DNA of 64,000 nucleotides from Bacteroides graminisolvens DSM 19988 = JCM 15093 (lineage in GTDB: Bacteria > Bacteroidota > Bacteroidia > Bacteroidales > Bacteroidaceae). Both the position numbers and the translations under genes were made by a program. Location of the stretch: the NCBI RefSeq assembly GCF_000428125.1, contig NZ_ATZI01000001.1, forward strand, positions 1-64,000. Reading direction: 5' to 3'. Shown here one piece after another: positions 7,970-17,440 of the stretch (positions are counted from its first letter, which is position 1; every line of letters begins with the position of its first letter). Below the pieces are notes generated by a model. The model was not told the DNA's origin. It worked only from the letters and a program-made list of their open reading frames with translations, and searched no databases.

Positions 7970-9649
7970 ATGACTAATAATATATGTGTATCAAGAGCGC
8001 TCGTTAAGGTTGGTATAGCCGGCTCACTCGTTTGGATGGCAAGCGTGGCAACTGCTCAGAATGTTGCAAAGAAAGATACGACCCTAAACAGAACTGTTGT
8101 CGTGGAGCAAGAGTATAACCCCGACATCAACGATGCCATTAAAATAAATATCTTACCTGCCATTGAGGAACCTACGGTTACCAAAAAGCAGATTCAATAT
8201 GATAAGTCGGCAGTGAGCAATCCGGCCATTCCTAAGCCCAGCATGGGCATTTATGTCGGTAAGGAGGAAAAAGAAAAGCCTTCGCAAGGTTATGCACGGT
8301 TAGGATTAGGCAATCACAATAAAGTGGATGCACAGGTGAATTATCTTTTTTATCTGTCGCCCAAGGACCGACTCACTGTGCATGGCGGCATGGACGGATT
8401 CAAAGAATCACTCACCCGCCCTACCAATCTCTACCGGGCAGAAGACGGTGACTGGAAGGCACGCTATTACCGTGCCGGAGGAGGTTTTGATTACTTGCAT
8501 CAATTCAATAAGGTTGATTTCGATTTATCGGGACGCTTGCAGCAGGCAAACTTTAACTACCAGTACCCGCTGATGAATAACTTGTCGACCGATAAACAGA
8601 AGCGCACAGCAGGTGAACTTCACATCGGAGTGAAATCAACGGATGAAACGTGGCCGCTCAGTTTCGCAGCAGAAACCAATCTGCTCACCTTCGGAAAGAA
8701 ATACAGTGCGAACGGAGAAGCCGTAAAAGAAACCATTGCACGTACTAAAGCAATGGTAAAGGGACAAATAGATGATCTTCAGAGCATCAGCATAGCCATG
8801 CAAATGGATAACTTTTTCTATAACAGCCAAGCTGAGGACTATACTTCCTTGCAGATGAATCCTTTCTATGAATATGCCAACGATAGCTGGAAGTTAAGAG
8901 TTGGTGCACACGTAGATCTTTCTTTCGGATTCGATAAAGGAGTGCGCATGTCACCCGACTTAGAAGCTAATTATCTGATTACGGATTCGTATATACTCTA
9001 TGCGCAAGCCAAAGGTGGTAAGACTTTAAATGATTTCCGTACTACTGAAAAGATTCATCTTTATTCGACTCCGGAGAATGTTGCCCGCGTGTTCGACTCA
9101 TACAACTTGTTAAACGCCAAAGTAGGTTTCAAAGCAAGCCCCACGGAAGGTTTATGGTTCAACTTGTTTGGAGGGTATAACATTGTAGCGAATGACATCT
9201 CACCCATTTGCCAGCCCGATAGCACCATCACATTTGCTCAGGGAGAAACCAAAGCAATGACAGTAGGTGCTGCGTTGACATACGACTACAAAGACATCTT
9301 TAGCTTTAGTACCCTTGCAGAATTCTATAAGTGGAGCGATAGCAGCAAAGAGTTTATCAACCAGAAGCCAAAATTCCAATTCTCGGCAGATGGTAGTGTG
9401 AAGGTCACTAAAAAACTCAGTCTGAACGCCGGCTATCATTATATGCACAGAGCAACTGCATCCATCAATAGCTTAGAGTATAGTATGCCAAACATCAGCA
9501 ACCTGCACGCGGGTGTTGCATATAACTTATATAAAGGGATTTCTTTGTATGCGCAGTTTGATAACATCTTGAATTCAGATAACCAGTATTACTGTTGCTA
9601 CCCGGCCGAGACATTCAGCTTTATAGGCGGATTTAATTTCAAATTCTAG
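7970..9649 (+). CDS. Outer-membrane beta-barrel protein (TonB-receptor/porin-like)
   Basis: The 559-residue product has a signal peptide ending near VATAQ. A short periplasmic region follows (TVVVEQEYNPDIND and a Pro-rich stretch). The rest shows alternating hydrophobic/polar strands with many Tyr, Phe and Gly (GYARLGLGNHNKVDAQVNY, AGYHYMHRATASINS). The chain ends in an aromatic C-terminal strand (SFIGGFNFKF), as expected for barrel insertion by the BAM complex. No plug domain or TonB box is evident, so it is called a barrel of unknown cargo. It is coupled to the upstream TPR gene. Confidence 0.8.
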   Translation: MTNNICVSRALVKVGIAGSLVWMASVATAQNVAKKDTTLNRTVVVEQEYNPDINDAIKINILPAIEEPTVTKKQIQYDKSAVSNPAIPKPSMGIYVGKEEKEKPSQGYARLGLGNHNKVDAQVNYLFYLSPKDRLTVHGGMDGFKESLTRPTNLYRAEDGDWKARYYRAGGGFDYLHQFNKVDFDLSGRLQQANFNYQYPLMNNLSTDKQKRTAGELHIGVKSTDETWPLSFAAETNLLTFGKKYSANGEAVKETIARTKAMVKGQIDDLQSISIAMQMDNFFYNSQAEDYTSLQMNPFYEYANDSWKLRVGAHVDLSFGFDKGVRMSPDLEANYLITDSYILYAQAKGGKTLNDFRTTEKIHLYSTPENVARVFDSYNLLNAKVGFKASPTEGLWFNLFGGYNIVANDISPICQPDSTITFAQGETKAMTVGAALTYDYKDIFSFSTLAEFYKWSDSSKEFINQKPKFQFSADGSVKVTKKLSLNAGYHYMHRATASINSLEYSMPNISNLHAGVAYNLYKGISLYAQFDNILNSDNQYYCCYPAETFSFIGGFNFKF

Positions 9650-9695
9650 TTACGAACGGTAAAAAAAGTCTTTTTTTGCAAAAAAAATCAGATTA

Positions 9696-9714
9696 TCACC
9701 TTATTATAAGGTGA
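9696..9714. promoter_or_regulatory. Palindrome in the topA promoter region
   Basis: TCACCTTA and TAAGGTGA form a perfect 8-bp dyad with a 3-base centre. The right arm overlaps where the -33 element would lie relative to the -7 box at 9732, so it could be an operator or a supercoiling-sensitive cruciform. Confidence 0.45.
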
Positions 9715-9731
9715 AACAAAGATGTTTTTTC

Positions 9732-9739
9732 TACTTTTG
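9732..9739 (+). promoter_or_regulatory. -7 element for topA
   Basis: TACTTTTG matches TAnnTTTG, 44 bases before the topA start codon. Confidence 0.6.
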
Positions 9740-9783
9740 CGGGCAAATACCAAGACGTTAGTCCACTCTTAAAGAAAAGTAGC

Positions 9784-12354
9784 ATGCAGAAAAACCTTGT
9801 CATAGTTGAGTCACCGGCCAAAGCGAAGACGATAGAAAAATTTCTAGGAAAAGATTATAAAGTCCTTTCTAGTTATGGACACATCAGAGATTTAAAGAAA
9901 AAACACTTTGGTGTAGACATCAAAAAAGACTTCGAACCTAATTATGAAATACCTGCCGAGAAGAAAGAACTCGTCAGTGAATTGAAAGAAGAAGCCAAAA
10001 ATGCAGAGATTGTATGGTTGGCATCCGATGAGGACCGTGAGGGGGAAGCCATCTCATGGCATTTGTATGAAGTACTTAAACTAACGCCACAAAAAGCCAA
10101 ACGAATTGTATTTCATGAGATTACAAAAACAGCCATTTTAAATGCTATTCAGAACCCGCGCGACATCAATATTGACTTGGTGAATGCACAGCAGGCGCGC
10201 AGGGTGCTCGACAGAATAGTGGGTTTTGAACTTTCTCCTATCTTATGGAGAAAAGTAAAACCAAGTCTTTCTGCCGGTAGAGTACAGTCGGTTACCGTGC
10301 GATTGGTTGTGGAACGTGAACGTGAGATACAAAATTTCAAAGCAGAAGCGTCTTACCGCATAGTGGGCACTTTCCTGGTGCCCGATGCCGATGGGAAACT
10401 GGTTGAAATGAAAGCGGAACTAAGTAAAAGACTCAAAACGAAAGAGGAAGCACGCAAATTCTTGCAGGAATGCCAGAATGCATCTTTTTCAATTGACGAC
10501 ATCAATACGCGACCTTTAAGAAAAAGTCCGGCGGCACCGTTCACCACCTCTACGCTGCAACAAGAAGCAGCCAGAAAGTTGGGATTCTCGGTAAAGCAAA
10601 CCATGAGTGTGGCGCAGAAGCTGTACGAATCGGGTAAGATAACCTACATGCGTACCGACTCGGTGAATCTGTCTGAATATGCCATTGAGGGTAGTAAAGC
10701 TGCCATTACGCAAATGATGGGCGAACGTTATGTCAAAACGAGACATTTCACCACCAAGAGTAAAGGAGCGCAGGAAGCCCACGAGGCCATTCGTCCCACC
10801 TACATGGAAAACCAAAAGGTAGACGGAACGGCTCAGGAGAAAAAACTATATGCCTTGATCTGGAAGCGTACACTCGCTTCACAGATGGCCGATGCCGAAG
10901 TGGAAAAAACAACGGCTAGCATAAGCATAAGCAACTCATCCGAATCATTCATCGCTACAGGTGAGATCATTAAGTTCGATGGTTTCTTACGAATCTACAA
11001 AGAATCTCGTGATGATGAGAACGAGGGAGAAGACGAAAGCGGTTTGCTGCCTCCATTAACCGTAGGACAAACCTTGCAATCTCAAGAAATACTTGCTACG
11101 GAACGTTTCACTCAACGTCCTCCAAGATATACTGAAGCCAGCTTGGTTAGGAAGTTAGAGGAATTGGGTATTGGACGACCATCAACTTACGCACCTACTA
11201 TCTCAACCATACAGCAAAGAGGGTACGTGGAAAAAACAGACCGTCAGGGTGAGGATAGAATCTATAACATTCTTACATTGAAAGACGGTAAAGTCGCTGA
11301 AAGAAAAGAAAAAGAGGTAACAGGTACCGAAAAGAACAAGCTATTCCCCACCGATATAGGCATTGTGGTTAACGACTTCCTTACGGAATTCTTCCCTGAA
11401 ATCATGGACTTCAACTTTACCGCTACTGTCGAAAAAGAATTCGACGAAGTGGCAGAAGGAGAGAAGAAGTGGACAGACATTATGAAGAACTTTTATAAAG
11501 GTTTCCACACATCAGTTGAGTCAACATTGGCTGCCAAAACTGAATACAGAATTGGTGAACGCATCTTGGGAGAAGAACCGGGTACAGGTCTTCCGGTAGC
11601 CGTAAAAATAGGTCGTTTCGGTCCTATTGTTCAAATTGGAGCGACTGAATCTGATGATAAACCTAAGTTTGCACAACTTAAAAAGGGCATGTCCATTGAA
11701 ACCATCACATTGGCAGAAGCCCTTGAGTTATTCAAATTGCCCAAAACGCTAGGGGAATACGAAGAAAAAACACTTGTTGTTGGCGAAGGACGATTTGGTC
11801 CTTACGTTAAACACGATGGCAAATTCGTATCTATTCCGAAGACAATAGACCCTATGGAACTGACCTTAGAGGAAGCAATTGATTTGGTTGAGAAAAAGCG
11901 CAAGGCCGAGGCAGAAAGAATCATCAAGCAATTCAAAGAAGACGGAAGCGATGAAATTGTGTTGGAAGTATTAAACGGACGTTACGGACCCTATATTGCA
12001 CAGAAAGGAAACAATTACAAAATCCCTAAAGGTGTAGAACCAAAGGACCTGAACTACCAGACTTGTCTGGATATCATTCAGTTACAGATATCAAAATCCG
12101 AATTGGCCGACACTGAAAAAGAAACCAAAGCGAGCAAAGCTGAAGCGGCAAAGAAAGCCAAAGAAGAGGAAAAGCTAGCTAAAAAAGCACTAGCAGATAA
12201 GAAGAAAGCAGAAGCTAAAAAGAAAAAGGCTGAGGAAGCTGCCAAGAGGAAGGAAGCTGCTAAGAAAGAGGCCGCTAAGAAAAAAGCGGCAACTAAGAAA
12301 GTAGCGACCAAAAAGACTGCAACCCAAAAAGCTGTTGCCTCTAAAAAGAAATAG
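9784..12354 (+). CDS. topA: DNA topoisomerase I (type IA)
   Basis: This 856-residue enzyme relaxes negative supercoils through a transient 5'-phosphotyrosine break. The Toprim domain has LVIVESPAKAKTIEKFLG with Glu9 and the metal-binding DEDREGE (Asp82, Asp84, Glu88). SAGRVQSVTVRLVVERE (about 163-179) and the active-site Tyr288 in TYMRTDS are intact. Instead of zinc fingers the C-terminus has repeated FGPYV/YGPYI modules (about 610-750) and then a Lys/Ala-rich tail of roughly 85 residues. The gene is convergent with argS and shares a bidirectional terminator. Confidence 0.97.
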   Translation: MQKNLVIVESPAKAKTIEKFLGKDYKVLSSYGHIRDLKKKHFGVDIKKDFEPNYEIPAEKKELVSELKEEAKNAEIVWLASDEDREGEAISWHLYEVLKLTPQKAKRIVFHEITKTAILNAIQNPRDINIDLVNAQQARRVLDRIVGFELSPILWRKVKPSLSAGRVQSVTVRLVVEREREIQNFKAEASYRIVGTFLVPDADGKLVEMKAELSKRLKTKEEARKFLQECQNASFSIDDINTRPLRKSPAAPFTTSTLQQEAARKLGFSVKQTMSVAQKLYESGKITYMRTDSVNLSEYAIEGSKAAITQMMGERYVKTRHFTTKSKGAQEAHEAIRPTYMENQKVDGTAQEKKLYALIWKRTLASQMADAEVEKTTASISISNSSESFIATGEIIKFDGFLRIYKESRDDENEGEDESGLLPPLTVGQTLQSQEILATERFTQRPPRYTEASLVRKLEELGIGRPSTYAPTISTIQQRGYVEKTDRQGEDRIYNILTLKDGKVAERKEKEVTGTEKNKLFPTDIGIVVNDFLTEFFPEIMDFNFTATVEKEFDEVAEGEKKWTDIMKNFYKGFHTSVESTLAAKTEYRIGERILGEEPGTGLPVAVKIGRFGPIVQIGATESDDKPKFAQLKKGMSIETITLAEALELFKLPKTLGEYEEKTLVVGEGRFGPYVKHDGKFVSIPKTIDPMELTLEEAIDLVEKKRKAEAERIIKQFKEDGSDEIVLEVLNGRYGPYIAQKGNNYKIPKGVEPKDLNYQTCLDIIQLQISKSELADTEKETKASKAEAAKKAKEEEKLAKKALADKKKAEAKKKKAEEAAKRKEAAKKEAAKKKAATKKVATKKTATQKAVASKKK

Positions 12355-12376
12355 TAACGAAACTATTATAAATAGT

Positions 12377-12408
12377 AAGCCCGGCTCACTTAGATTTGAG
12401 CCGGGCTT
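12377..12408. terminator. Bidirectional terminator between topA and argS
   Basis: AAGCCCGGCTCA and TGAGCCGGGCTT form a perfect 12-bp stem with an 8-base loop, flanked by T-rich sequence on the right. Confidence 0.85.
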
Positions 12409-12428
12409 TCTTATTGTATCAGGTAAAA

Positions 12429-14222
12429 CTACATTCTGTTAGGAACATCAATACCAAGCAATCCCATACCCAGACGTATTACTTTAGCCACATTGGCAGA
12501 AAGAACAAGTCTAAACAGTTTAACGTCTGCATTTTCTTCTCTAAGAATGCTATAATCATGGTAGAACTGATTGTATTCTTTAACCAGATCATAGGTATAG
12601 TTAGCTATGATTGAAGGGCTATAATCATTACCCGCCTCTTTTACCACACTGGCAAAGTCGGCCACCATCTGAGCAAGTCCCTCTTCTTTTTCCGACAAAG
12701 AGATAGAAGCCGTGAAGTTGGTCGGTAAAACAATACCTGCTTCATTCGCTTTACGAAGCACTGATTGAATGCGAGCGTAAGTATATTGAATAAAAGGTCC
12801 TGTATTGCCGTTGAAGTCTATAGACTCTTTCGGATTAAAGGTCATATTTTTGCGCGCATCAACTTTAAGTATAAAGTACTTCAATGCACCCATTCCTACA
12901 ATGCGAGCAATATTATTGGCTTCTTCTTCAGTACAACCTTCTAATTTGCCCAATTCAAGCGAAGTTTCTTTGGCAGTGAGAACCATTTCTTGAACCAAGT
13001 CATCGGCATCAACAACTGTTCCTTCGCGTGATTTCATCTTACCTTCAGGTAATTCCACCATTCCGTATGAGAAGTGAACAAGATCTTTACCCCATTCAAA
13101 GCCTAGTTTATCAAGCAGAATAGAAAGGACCTGAAAATGGTAATTCTGTTCATTGCCAACTACATAAATCATCTTATTAATAGGGTAATCAGCAAAACGT
13201 AATTTAGCCGTTCCAATGTCTTGAGTCATATAAACAGAAGTACCGTCGGATCTGAGCAATAGTTTGTGATCAAGACCCTCAGCCGTTAAGTCAGCCCAAA
13301 CAGAACCATCTTCCTTTCGGTAGAAAAAGCCCTTCTCCAAACCTTCTAGTACTTTATCTTTTCCTTCCAGATAAGTTTCTGACTCATAATATATTTTATC
13401 AAATGAAACGCCCAGTTTCTTATACGTTTCATCGAATCCTTCGTACACCCACTGATTCATCCGAGTCCACAAGTCACGCACTTCGCGGTCACCTGCTTCC
13501 CATTTCACAAGCATTTCACGCGCCTCATTCATGAGTGGAGATGCCGCTTCAGCTTCTTCTTTGGACATGCCTTGTTCCATCAAAGTAGCAACTTCCTGCT
13601 TATAATGCTTATCAAAAGCCACGTAATAATCACCCACTAGGTGATCACCTTTTTTCCCTGAGCTTTCGGGAGTTTCACCGTTGCCGTATTTTTGCCAGGC
13701 AAGCATGGACTTACAGATATGGATACCTCTGTCGTTTACTATATTTGTTTTAACGACCCGATTCCCATTGGCTTGCATTACATTAGCTAAAGCGTTACCT
13801 AACAAATTATTACGTACGTGTCCTAAATGCAGGGGTTTATTTGTGTTTGGAGATGAATATTCAATCATCACAAGGGGTGAATCCGAAGTCGGTTCAACAA
13901 TACCGTATGCTGGTTCCGCATGAATGGCATTCAACAAAGCAATCCATTCTGCCGACTCAATTGTCAAATTTAAGAATCCTTTGATAACATTATAAGAAGC
14001 AATTGCAGGTTCGTTTGTCTTCAAATACTCACCTATTTCGGTCGCCGTCTGTTCCGGTCCTTTCTTTGAAAGTTTCAGGAACGGAAAAACCACTAAAGTT
14101 AAGTGGCCCTGAAACTCCTTTTTTGTTTTTTGCAATTGTACTTGTGAGGGAGGCACTTCCTGACCATATAAAGCCTTTATACCGTGCACTACAGCTGTTA
14201 AAAGTTTATTCTCTATATTCAT
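12429..14222 (-). CDS. argS: Arginyl-tRNA synthetase
   Basis: This is a class I aminoacyl-tRNA synthetase of 597 residues that charges tRNA-Arg. It has the N-terminal Add1 domain, the HIGH signature as PLHLGHVRNN (about residue 125), a KMSK-equivalent region GKMKSREG, and the C-terminal anticodon-binding domain ending LLGIDVPNRM. The start MNIENKL gives the usual Bacteroidetes length; an in-frame ATG six bases upstream is equally possible. A TATCTTTG promoter lies 20 bases upstream. Confidence 0.96.
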   Translation of the reverse strand: MNIENKLLTAVVHGIKALYGQEVPPSQVQLQKTKKEFQGHLTLVVFPFLKLSKKGPEQTATEIGEYLKTNEPAIASYNVIKGFLNLTIESAEWIALLNAIHAEPAYGIVEPTSDSPLVMIEYSSPNTNKPLHLGHVRNNLLGNALANVMQANGNRVVKTNIVNDRGIHICKSMLAWQKYGNGETPESSGKKGDHLVGDYYVAFDKHYKQEVATLMEQGMSKEEAEAASPLMNEAREMLVKWEAGDREVRDLWTRMNQWVYEGFDETYKKLGVSFDKIYYESETYLEGKDKVLEGLEKGFFYRKEDGSVWADLTAEGLDHKLLLRSDGTSVYMTQDIGTAKLRFADYPINKMIYVVGNEQNYHFQVLSILLDKLGFEWGKDLVHFSYGMVELPEGKMKSREGTVVDADDLVQEMVLTAKETSLELGKLEGCTEEEANNIARIVGMGALKYFILKVDARKNMTFNPKESIDFNGNTGPFIQYTYARIQSVLRKANEAGIVLPTNFTASISLSEKEEGLAQMVADFASVVKEAGNDYSPSIIANYTYDLVKEYNQFYHDYSILREENADVKLFRLVLSANVAKVIRLGMGLLGIDVPNRM

Positions 14223-14241
14223 ATCCATTTTATTTCTGGCA

Positions 14242-14249
14242 CAAAGATA
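14242..14249 (-). promoter_or_regulatory. -7 element for argS
   Basis: TATCTTTG on the minus strand, about 20 bases before the argS start, fits TAnnTTTG. Confidence 0.55.
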
Positions 14250-14302
14250 CAAAAAAAAGGAGACGTAATATGCGCCTCCTTCCATTTCTTCCTATACGCT
14301 AT

Positions 14303-14575
14303 TTATTTAATGGCGTCTGACAATTCAGCTCCTGCTTTAAATTTAGCAACTTTCTTTGCCGGGATAGTAATTGTAGCTTTAGTAGAAGGGTTAATTCCGG
14401 TTCTTTCGCTTCTTTCACTTACAGAAAAAGTTCCAAAACCAATCAATGAAACTTTGTCACCGTCTTTCAAAGATTGAGACACACAAGAAACGAAAGCTTC
14501 CAGAGCTTTCTTAGAATCTGCTTTACTTAACCCAGATTCTGCAGCAATAGCGCTAATAAGTTCAGCCTTATTCAT
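14303..14575 (-). CDS. HU-family DNA-binding protein
   Basis: This is a 90-residue nucleoid protein with the classic HU/IHF fold: MNKAELISAIA, then GDKVSLIGFGTF and the DNA-clamping arm region with INPSTKATITIPA. It bends and compacts DNA as a dimer. The start at the conserved MNKAEL matches the family's usual length; a 75-base extension is not supported. It has its own promoter at 14634-14641 and lies 80 bases upstream of argS on the same strand. Confidence 0.95.
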   Translation of the reverse strand: MNKAELISAIAAESGLSKADSKKALEAFVSCVSQSLKDGDKVSLIGFGTFSVSERSERTGINPSTKATITIPAKKVAKFKAGAELSDAIK

Positions 14576-14633
14576 AATACGTAAATGATTAATTAATATA
14601 TATATTACACAAAAGATATCCGTAAATACCTCA

Positions 14634-14641
14634 CAAATATA
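14634..14641 (-). promoter_or_regulatory. -7 element for the HU gene
   Basis: TATATTTG on the minus strand, 59 bases upstream of the HU start codon, fits TAnnTTTG. Confidence 0.5.
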
Positions 14642-14746
14642 GAGTAACAAATCAAATTATCAAATAAAAACTTAGAAAAAACGCAGAAAAGATTGAAAAA
14701 GAATAAATAGGATTTTAAAAAACTGCTATAGAACAGAATTAATTCG

Positions 14747-14754
14747 TATTTTTG
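14747..14754 (+). promoter_or_regulatory. -7 element for the rhomboid operon
   Basis: TATTTTTG fits TAnnTTTG, 43 bases before the first rhomboid start. Confidence 0.5.
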
Positions 14755-14796
14755 TTGCCGAATGTAATAGTAAGAATCCGATTTAAAGAGCTAAAA

Positions 14797-15462
14797 ATGA
14801 TGCCTACAATAACCAAAAACATTATAATAATCAACCTATTATTCTTCTTTGGAGGAATTGTTGCCGAAAGTTATGGAATAGATTTGAGTGACTACCTAGG
14901 ACTGCATTTCTTTATGGCCGATCACTTTAACGTGGTACAACTATTCAGTTATATGTTTCTCCACGGAGGCTTCAGCCATCTTTTCTTTAACATGTTTGCA
15001 GTCTGGATGTTCGGACAAATACTTGAAGAGACCTGGGGACCTAAAAGATTTCTTTTTTACTATATAGCATGCGGTGTTGGCGCCGGACTTATTCAAGAAG
15101 TGGTTCAATTCATAGAATATGAAATGACACTTTCTGCATACAACAGTGTTAATATTGGCACGGCTATTATCCCAAACTTGAATTTGATGAGAACGGTAGG
15201 GGCCTCTGGTGCCGTATACGCTATTTTGCTGGCATTTGGAATGACCTATCCCAATCAGTCTTTGTTTATTTTTCCATTGCCCTTCCCCATTAAAGCAAAA
15301 TTCTTTGTTGCAGGATATGCGTTAATTGAGCTATATTCAGGATTTGCAAACAACCCCAATGATAATGTAGCACATTTTGCTCATTTGGGAGGAATGCTGT
15401 TTGGATTATTATTTATTTTGTACTGGAAGAAAAAAGATCGCAATGGGACAACTTATTTCTGA
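14797..15462 (+). CDS. Rhomboid-family intramembrane serine protease (first of pair)
   Basis: The 221-residue polytopic membrane protein has about six transmembrane segments. Rhomboid landmarks are all present: HGGFSHLFFNMFAVW in the second membrane region, the catalytic Ser in VGASGAVYAIL and the catalytic His in HFAHLGGMLFG. It should cleave single-pass membrane proteins within the bilayer. The substrate is unknown. The start ATG-ATG at 14797 precedes the first hydrophobic segment. Its 3' end overlaps the second rhomboid by 20 bases. Confidence 0.92.
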   Translation: MMPTITKNIIIINLLFFFGGIVAESYGIDLSDYLGLHFFMADHFNVVQLFSYMFLHGGFSHLFFNMFAVWMFGQILEETWGPKRFLFYYIACGVGAGLIQEVVQFIEYEMTLSAYNSVNIGTAIIPNLNLMRTVGASGAVYAILLAFGMTYPNQSLFIFPLPFPIKAKFFVAGYALIELYSGFANNPNDNVAHFAHLGGMLFGLLFILYWKKKDRNGTTYF

Positions 15463-16327
15463 AATAAAAGATTTCTATAAAAGAGGAGACGTTACTGCCA
15501 AACTTATCTTTATTAATGTTGCATTATTTGTAGCAATAACGCTCTTGACTGTCGTTTTCCGTTTATTCAAGGTTGAGATTAGTGGTATATTTGACGCTTT
15601 AGCTCTGCCGGCTTCTTTGGATAATCTGCTGGTAAAACCATGGTCTATACTTACTTATATGTTCATGCATGCTGATTTTTTTCACATTCTGTTCAACATG
15701 TTATGGCTTTACTGGTTTGGCAAACTCTTTCTGATTTTCTTTTCATCCAAGCACTTAAGAGGGCTTTATATATTGGGAGGACTTCTGGGAGGACTTTTTT
15801 ATATCGCATCTTACAACATCTTCCCCTATTTTCGTGAACTGATACCTTTTTCAAACATGGTAGGAGCATCGGCTTCTGTATTAGCCATTGTTCTTGCTAC
15901 CGCTTACAGAGAGCCCAACTACCCGATAAACTTACTTTTTATTGGAACCGTCCGCTTAAAATACATCGCTTTATTTGTTGTATTGACAGACCTTCTCTTT
16001 ATTACATCTGATAATGGAGGGGGACATCTCGCACATTTAGGAGGAGCATTGGCCGGTATATGGTTTGCAGCTTCCTTAAAAAGAGGGACAGATATTTCTT
16101 TCTGGATCAACTTTCTTATCGACAAAATTCAGCAGCCTTTCAGTGCAAGTAAACGAAAACCTAAAATGAAAGTGCATTACGGACGTAAACAAGATTACGA
16201 TTACAACGCAAATAAGAAAGCACAATCAGATGAAGTAGATCAGATTTTGGATAAGCTCAAAAAGTCGGGCTACGATAGTCTGACTACGGAAGAAAAGAAA
16301 AAATTATTTGATGCCAGTAAAAGATAA
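15443..16327 (+). CDS. Rhomboid-family intramembrane serine protease (second of pair)
   Basis: The 294-residue protein has the rhomboid core with FFHILFNMLWLYWFG, a GASASV Ser motif and HLAHLGGALAG for the catalytic His, so it appears active. It carries a hydrophilic C-terminal tail of about 70 basic residues ending in an EEKKKLFDASKR segment that the first copy lacks. The ATG at 15443 lies inside the 3' end of the upstream rhomboid in another frame, which implies translational coupling. The tail may choose partners or substrates. Confidence 0.9.
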   Translation: MGQLISEIKDFYKRGDVTAKLIFINVALFVAITLLTVVFRLFKVEISGIFDALALPASLDNLLVKPWSILTYMFMHADFFHILFNMLWLYWFGKLFLIFFSSKHLRGLYILGGLLGGLFYIASYNIFPYFRELIPFSNMVGASASVLAIVLATAYREPNYPINLLFIGTVRLKYIALFVVLTDLLFITSDNGGGHLAHLGGALAGIWFAASLKRGTDISFWINFLIDKIQQPFSASKRKPKMKVHYGRKQDYDYNANKKAQSDEVDQILDKLKKSGYDSLTTEEKKKLFDASKR

Positions 16328-16330
16328 AGG

Positions 16331-17422
16331 ATGAAGCACATAGGAAAATACGTATCCTATCTTATTCTAGCCATAAACTTGCTCTTCATTGCTCTTTTAT
16401 GGCTCTCGGCATATAGTCCGCATATTACGCCCGATGTACATCCTATTGAATCTTGTTTAGGACTTACTTTCCCCATATTCATCTTAGTGAACAGTTGTTT
16501 CCTATTCTTTTGGCTTATAGTGAAATACAAATTTGCAATTCTTCCTTTAGTGGGCTTTCTATTCTGTTACCCCCAAATAAGAACCTACATGCCTATTAAT
16601 TTTCAGTCGGACTCCATTCCTCCTAAAAGCATTAAACTGTTATCTTATAATGTCATGGGGTTCAACGGATTGAGACTGGAAGAAGGAGAAAACAAGATAC
16701 TCAATTACTTAAAAGACAGCGAGGCCGACATTATTTGTTTGCAGGAGTATAACGCAACAACAGATCGGAGTTTGCTTACGCAACGAATGATTGATAGAGC
16801 ACTGAAAGAATATAAATATAAGAATATACTAAACGTCGGAGAAAAAAGCAGCTCCAACAAAATAGCCTGTTATTCGAAATATCCTATATTGAGTTCAAGA
16901 GTCCTTCATTACGAAAGCTCATACAACGGGTCGGTAAACTATGAGATAAAAATAGATCAAGACACAGTCACACTAATCAACAACCATCTGGAGTCAAATA
17001 AGCTGACCAAAGAAGACAAAGTTATCTACGAAGAGATGATTAAATCACCCGAAGCAGACAAAGTAAAAAACGGACTGCGACAATTAATCAAGAAATTAGC
17101 AGAAGCATCTGCCATACGTGCTCCGCAGGCAAGAGCCATTGAAGAGGAGATAAACAGTTCGCAGCATAAATATGTTATTGTTTGTGGTGACTTCAATGAC
17201 ACTCCTATTTCTTACGTCCACAGAATCATTGCGCGTAATTTAAACGATGCCTTTACTGAGTCGGGAAGAGGCTTCGGTGTGTCTTACAACCAAAACAAAT
17301 TCTTTTTTCGCATTGACAACATATTGCTAAGTAAGAATTTGAAAGCATATAATTGTACTGTAGATCGGTCCATAAAAGAATCCGATCACTACCCCATTTG
17401 GTGCTATATATCTAAAGAATAA
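16331..17422 (+). CDS. Membrane-anchored endonuclease/exonuclease/phosphatase-family protein
   Basis: The 363-residue protein has two or three N-terminal hydrophobic segments (about residues 8-95) and then an EEP catalytic domain. Recognisable EEP motifs are SYNVMGFN, DIICLQEY with the metal-binding Glu, GDFNDTP and the C-terminal SDHYPIW with the catalytic Asp-His. Such proteins hydrolyse phosphodiester or phosphomonoester bonds. The fold alone does not tell a nuclease from a lipid phosphatase. It begins three bases after the rhomboid stop, so the three genes form one operon. Confidence 0.88.
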   Translation: MKHIGKYVSYLILAINLLFIALLWLSAYSPHITPDVHPIESCLGLTFPIFILVNSCFLFFWLIVKYKFAILPLVGFLFCYPQIRTYMPINFQSDSIPPKSIKLLSYNVMGFNGLRLEEGENKILNYLKDSEADIICLQEYNATTDRSLLTQRMIDRALKEYKYKNILNVGEKSSSNKIACYSKYPILSSRVLHYESSYNGSVNYEIKIDQDTVTLINNHLESNKLTKEDKVIYEEMIKSPEADKVKNGLRQLIKKLAEASAIRAPQARAIEEEINSSQHKYVIVCGDFNDTPISYVHRIIARNLNDAFTESGRGFGVSYNQNKFFFRIDNILLSKNLKAYNCTVDRSIKESDHYPIWCYISKE

Positions 17423-17440
17423 CTATAAAAAGCAATAACT

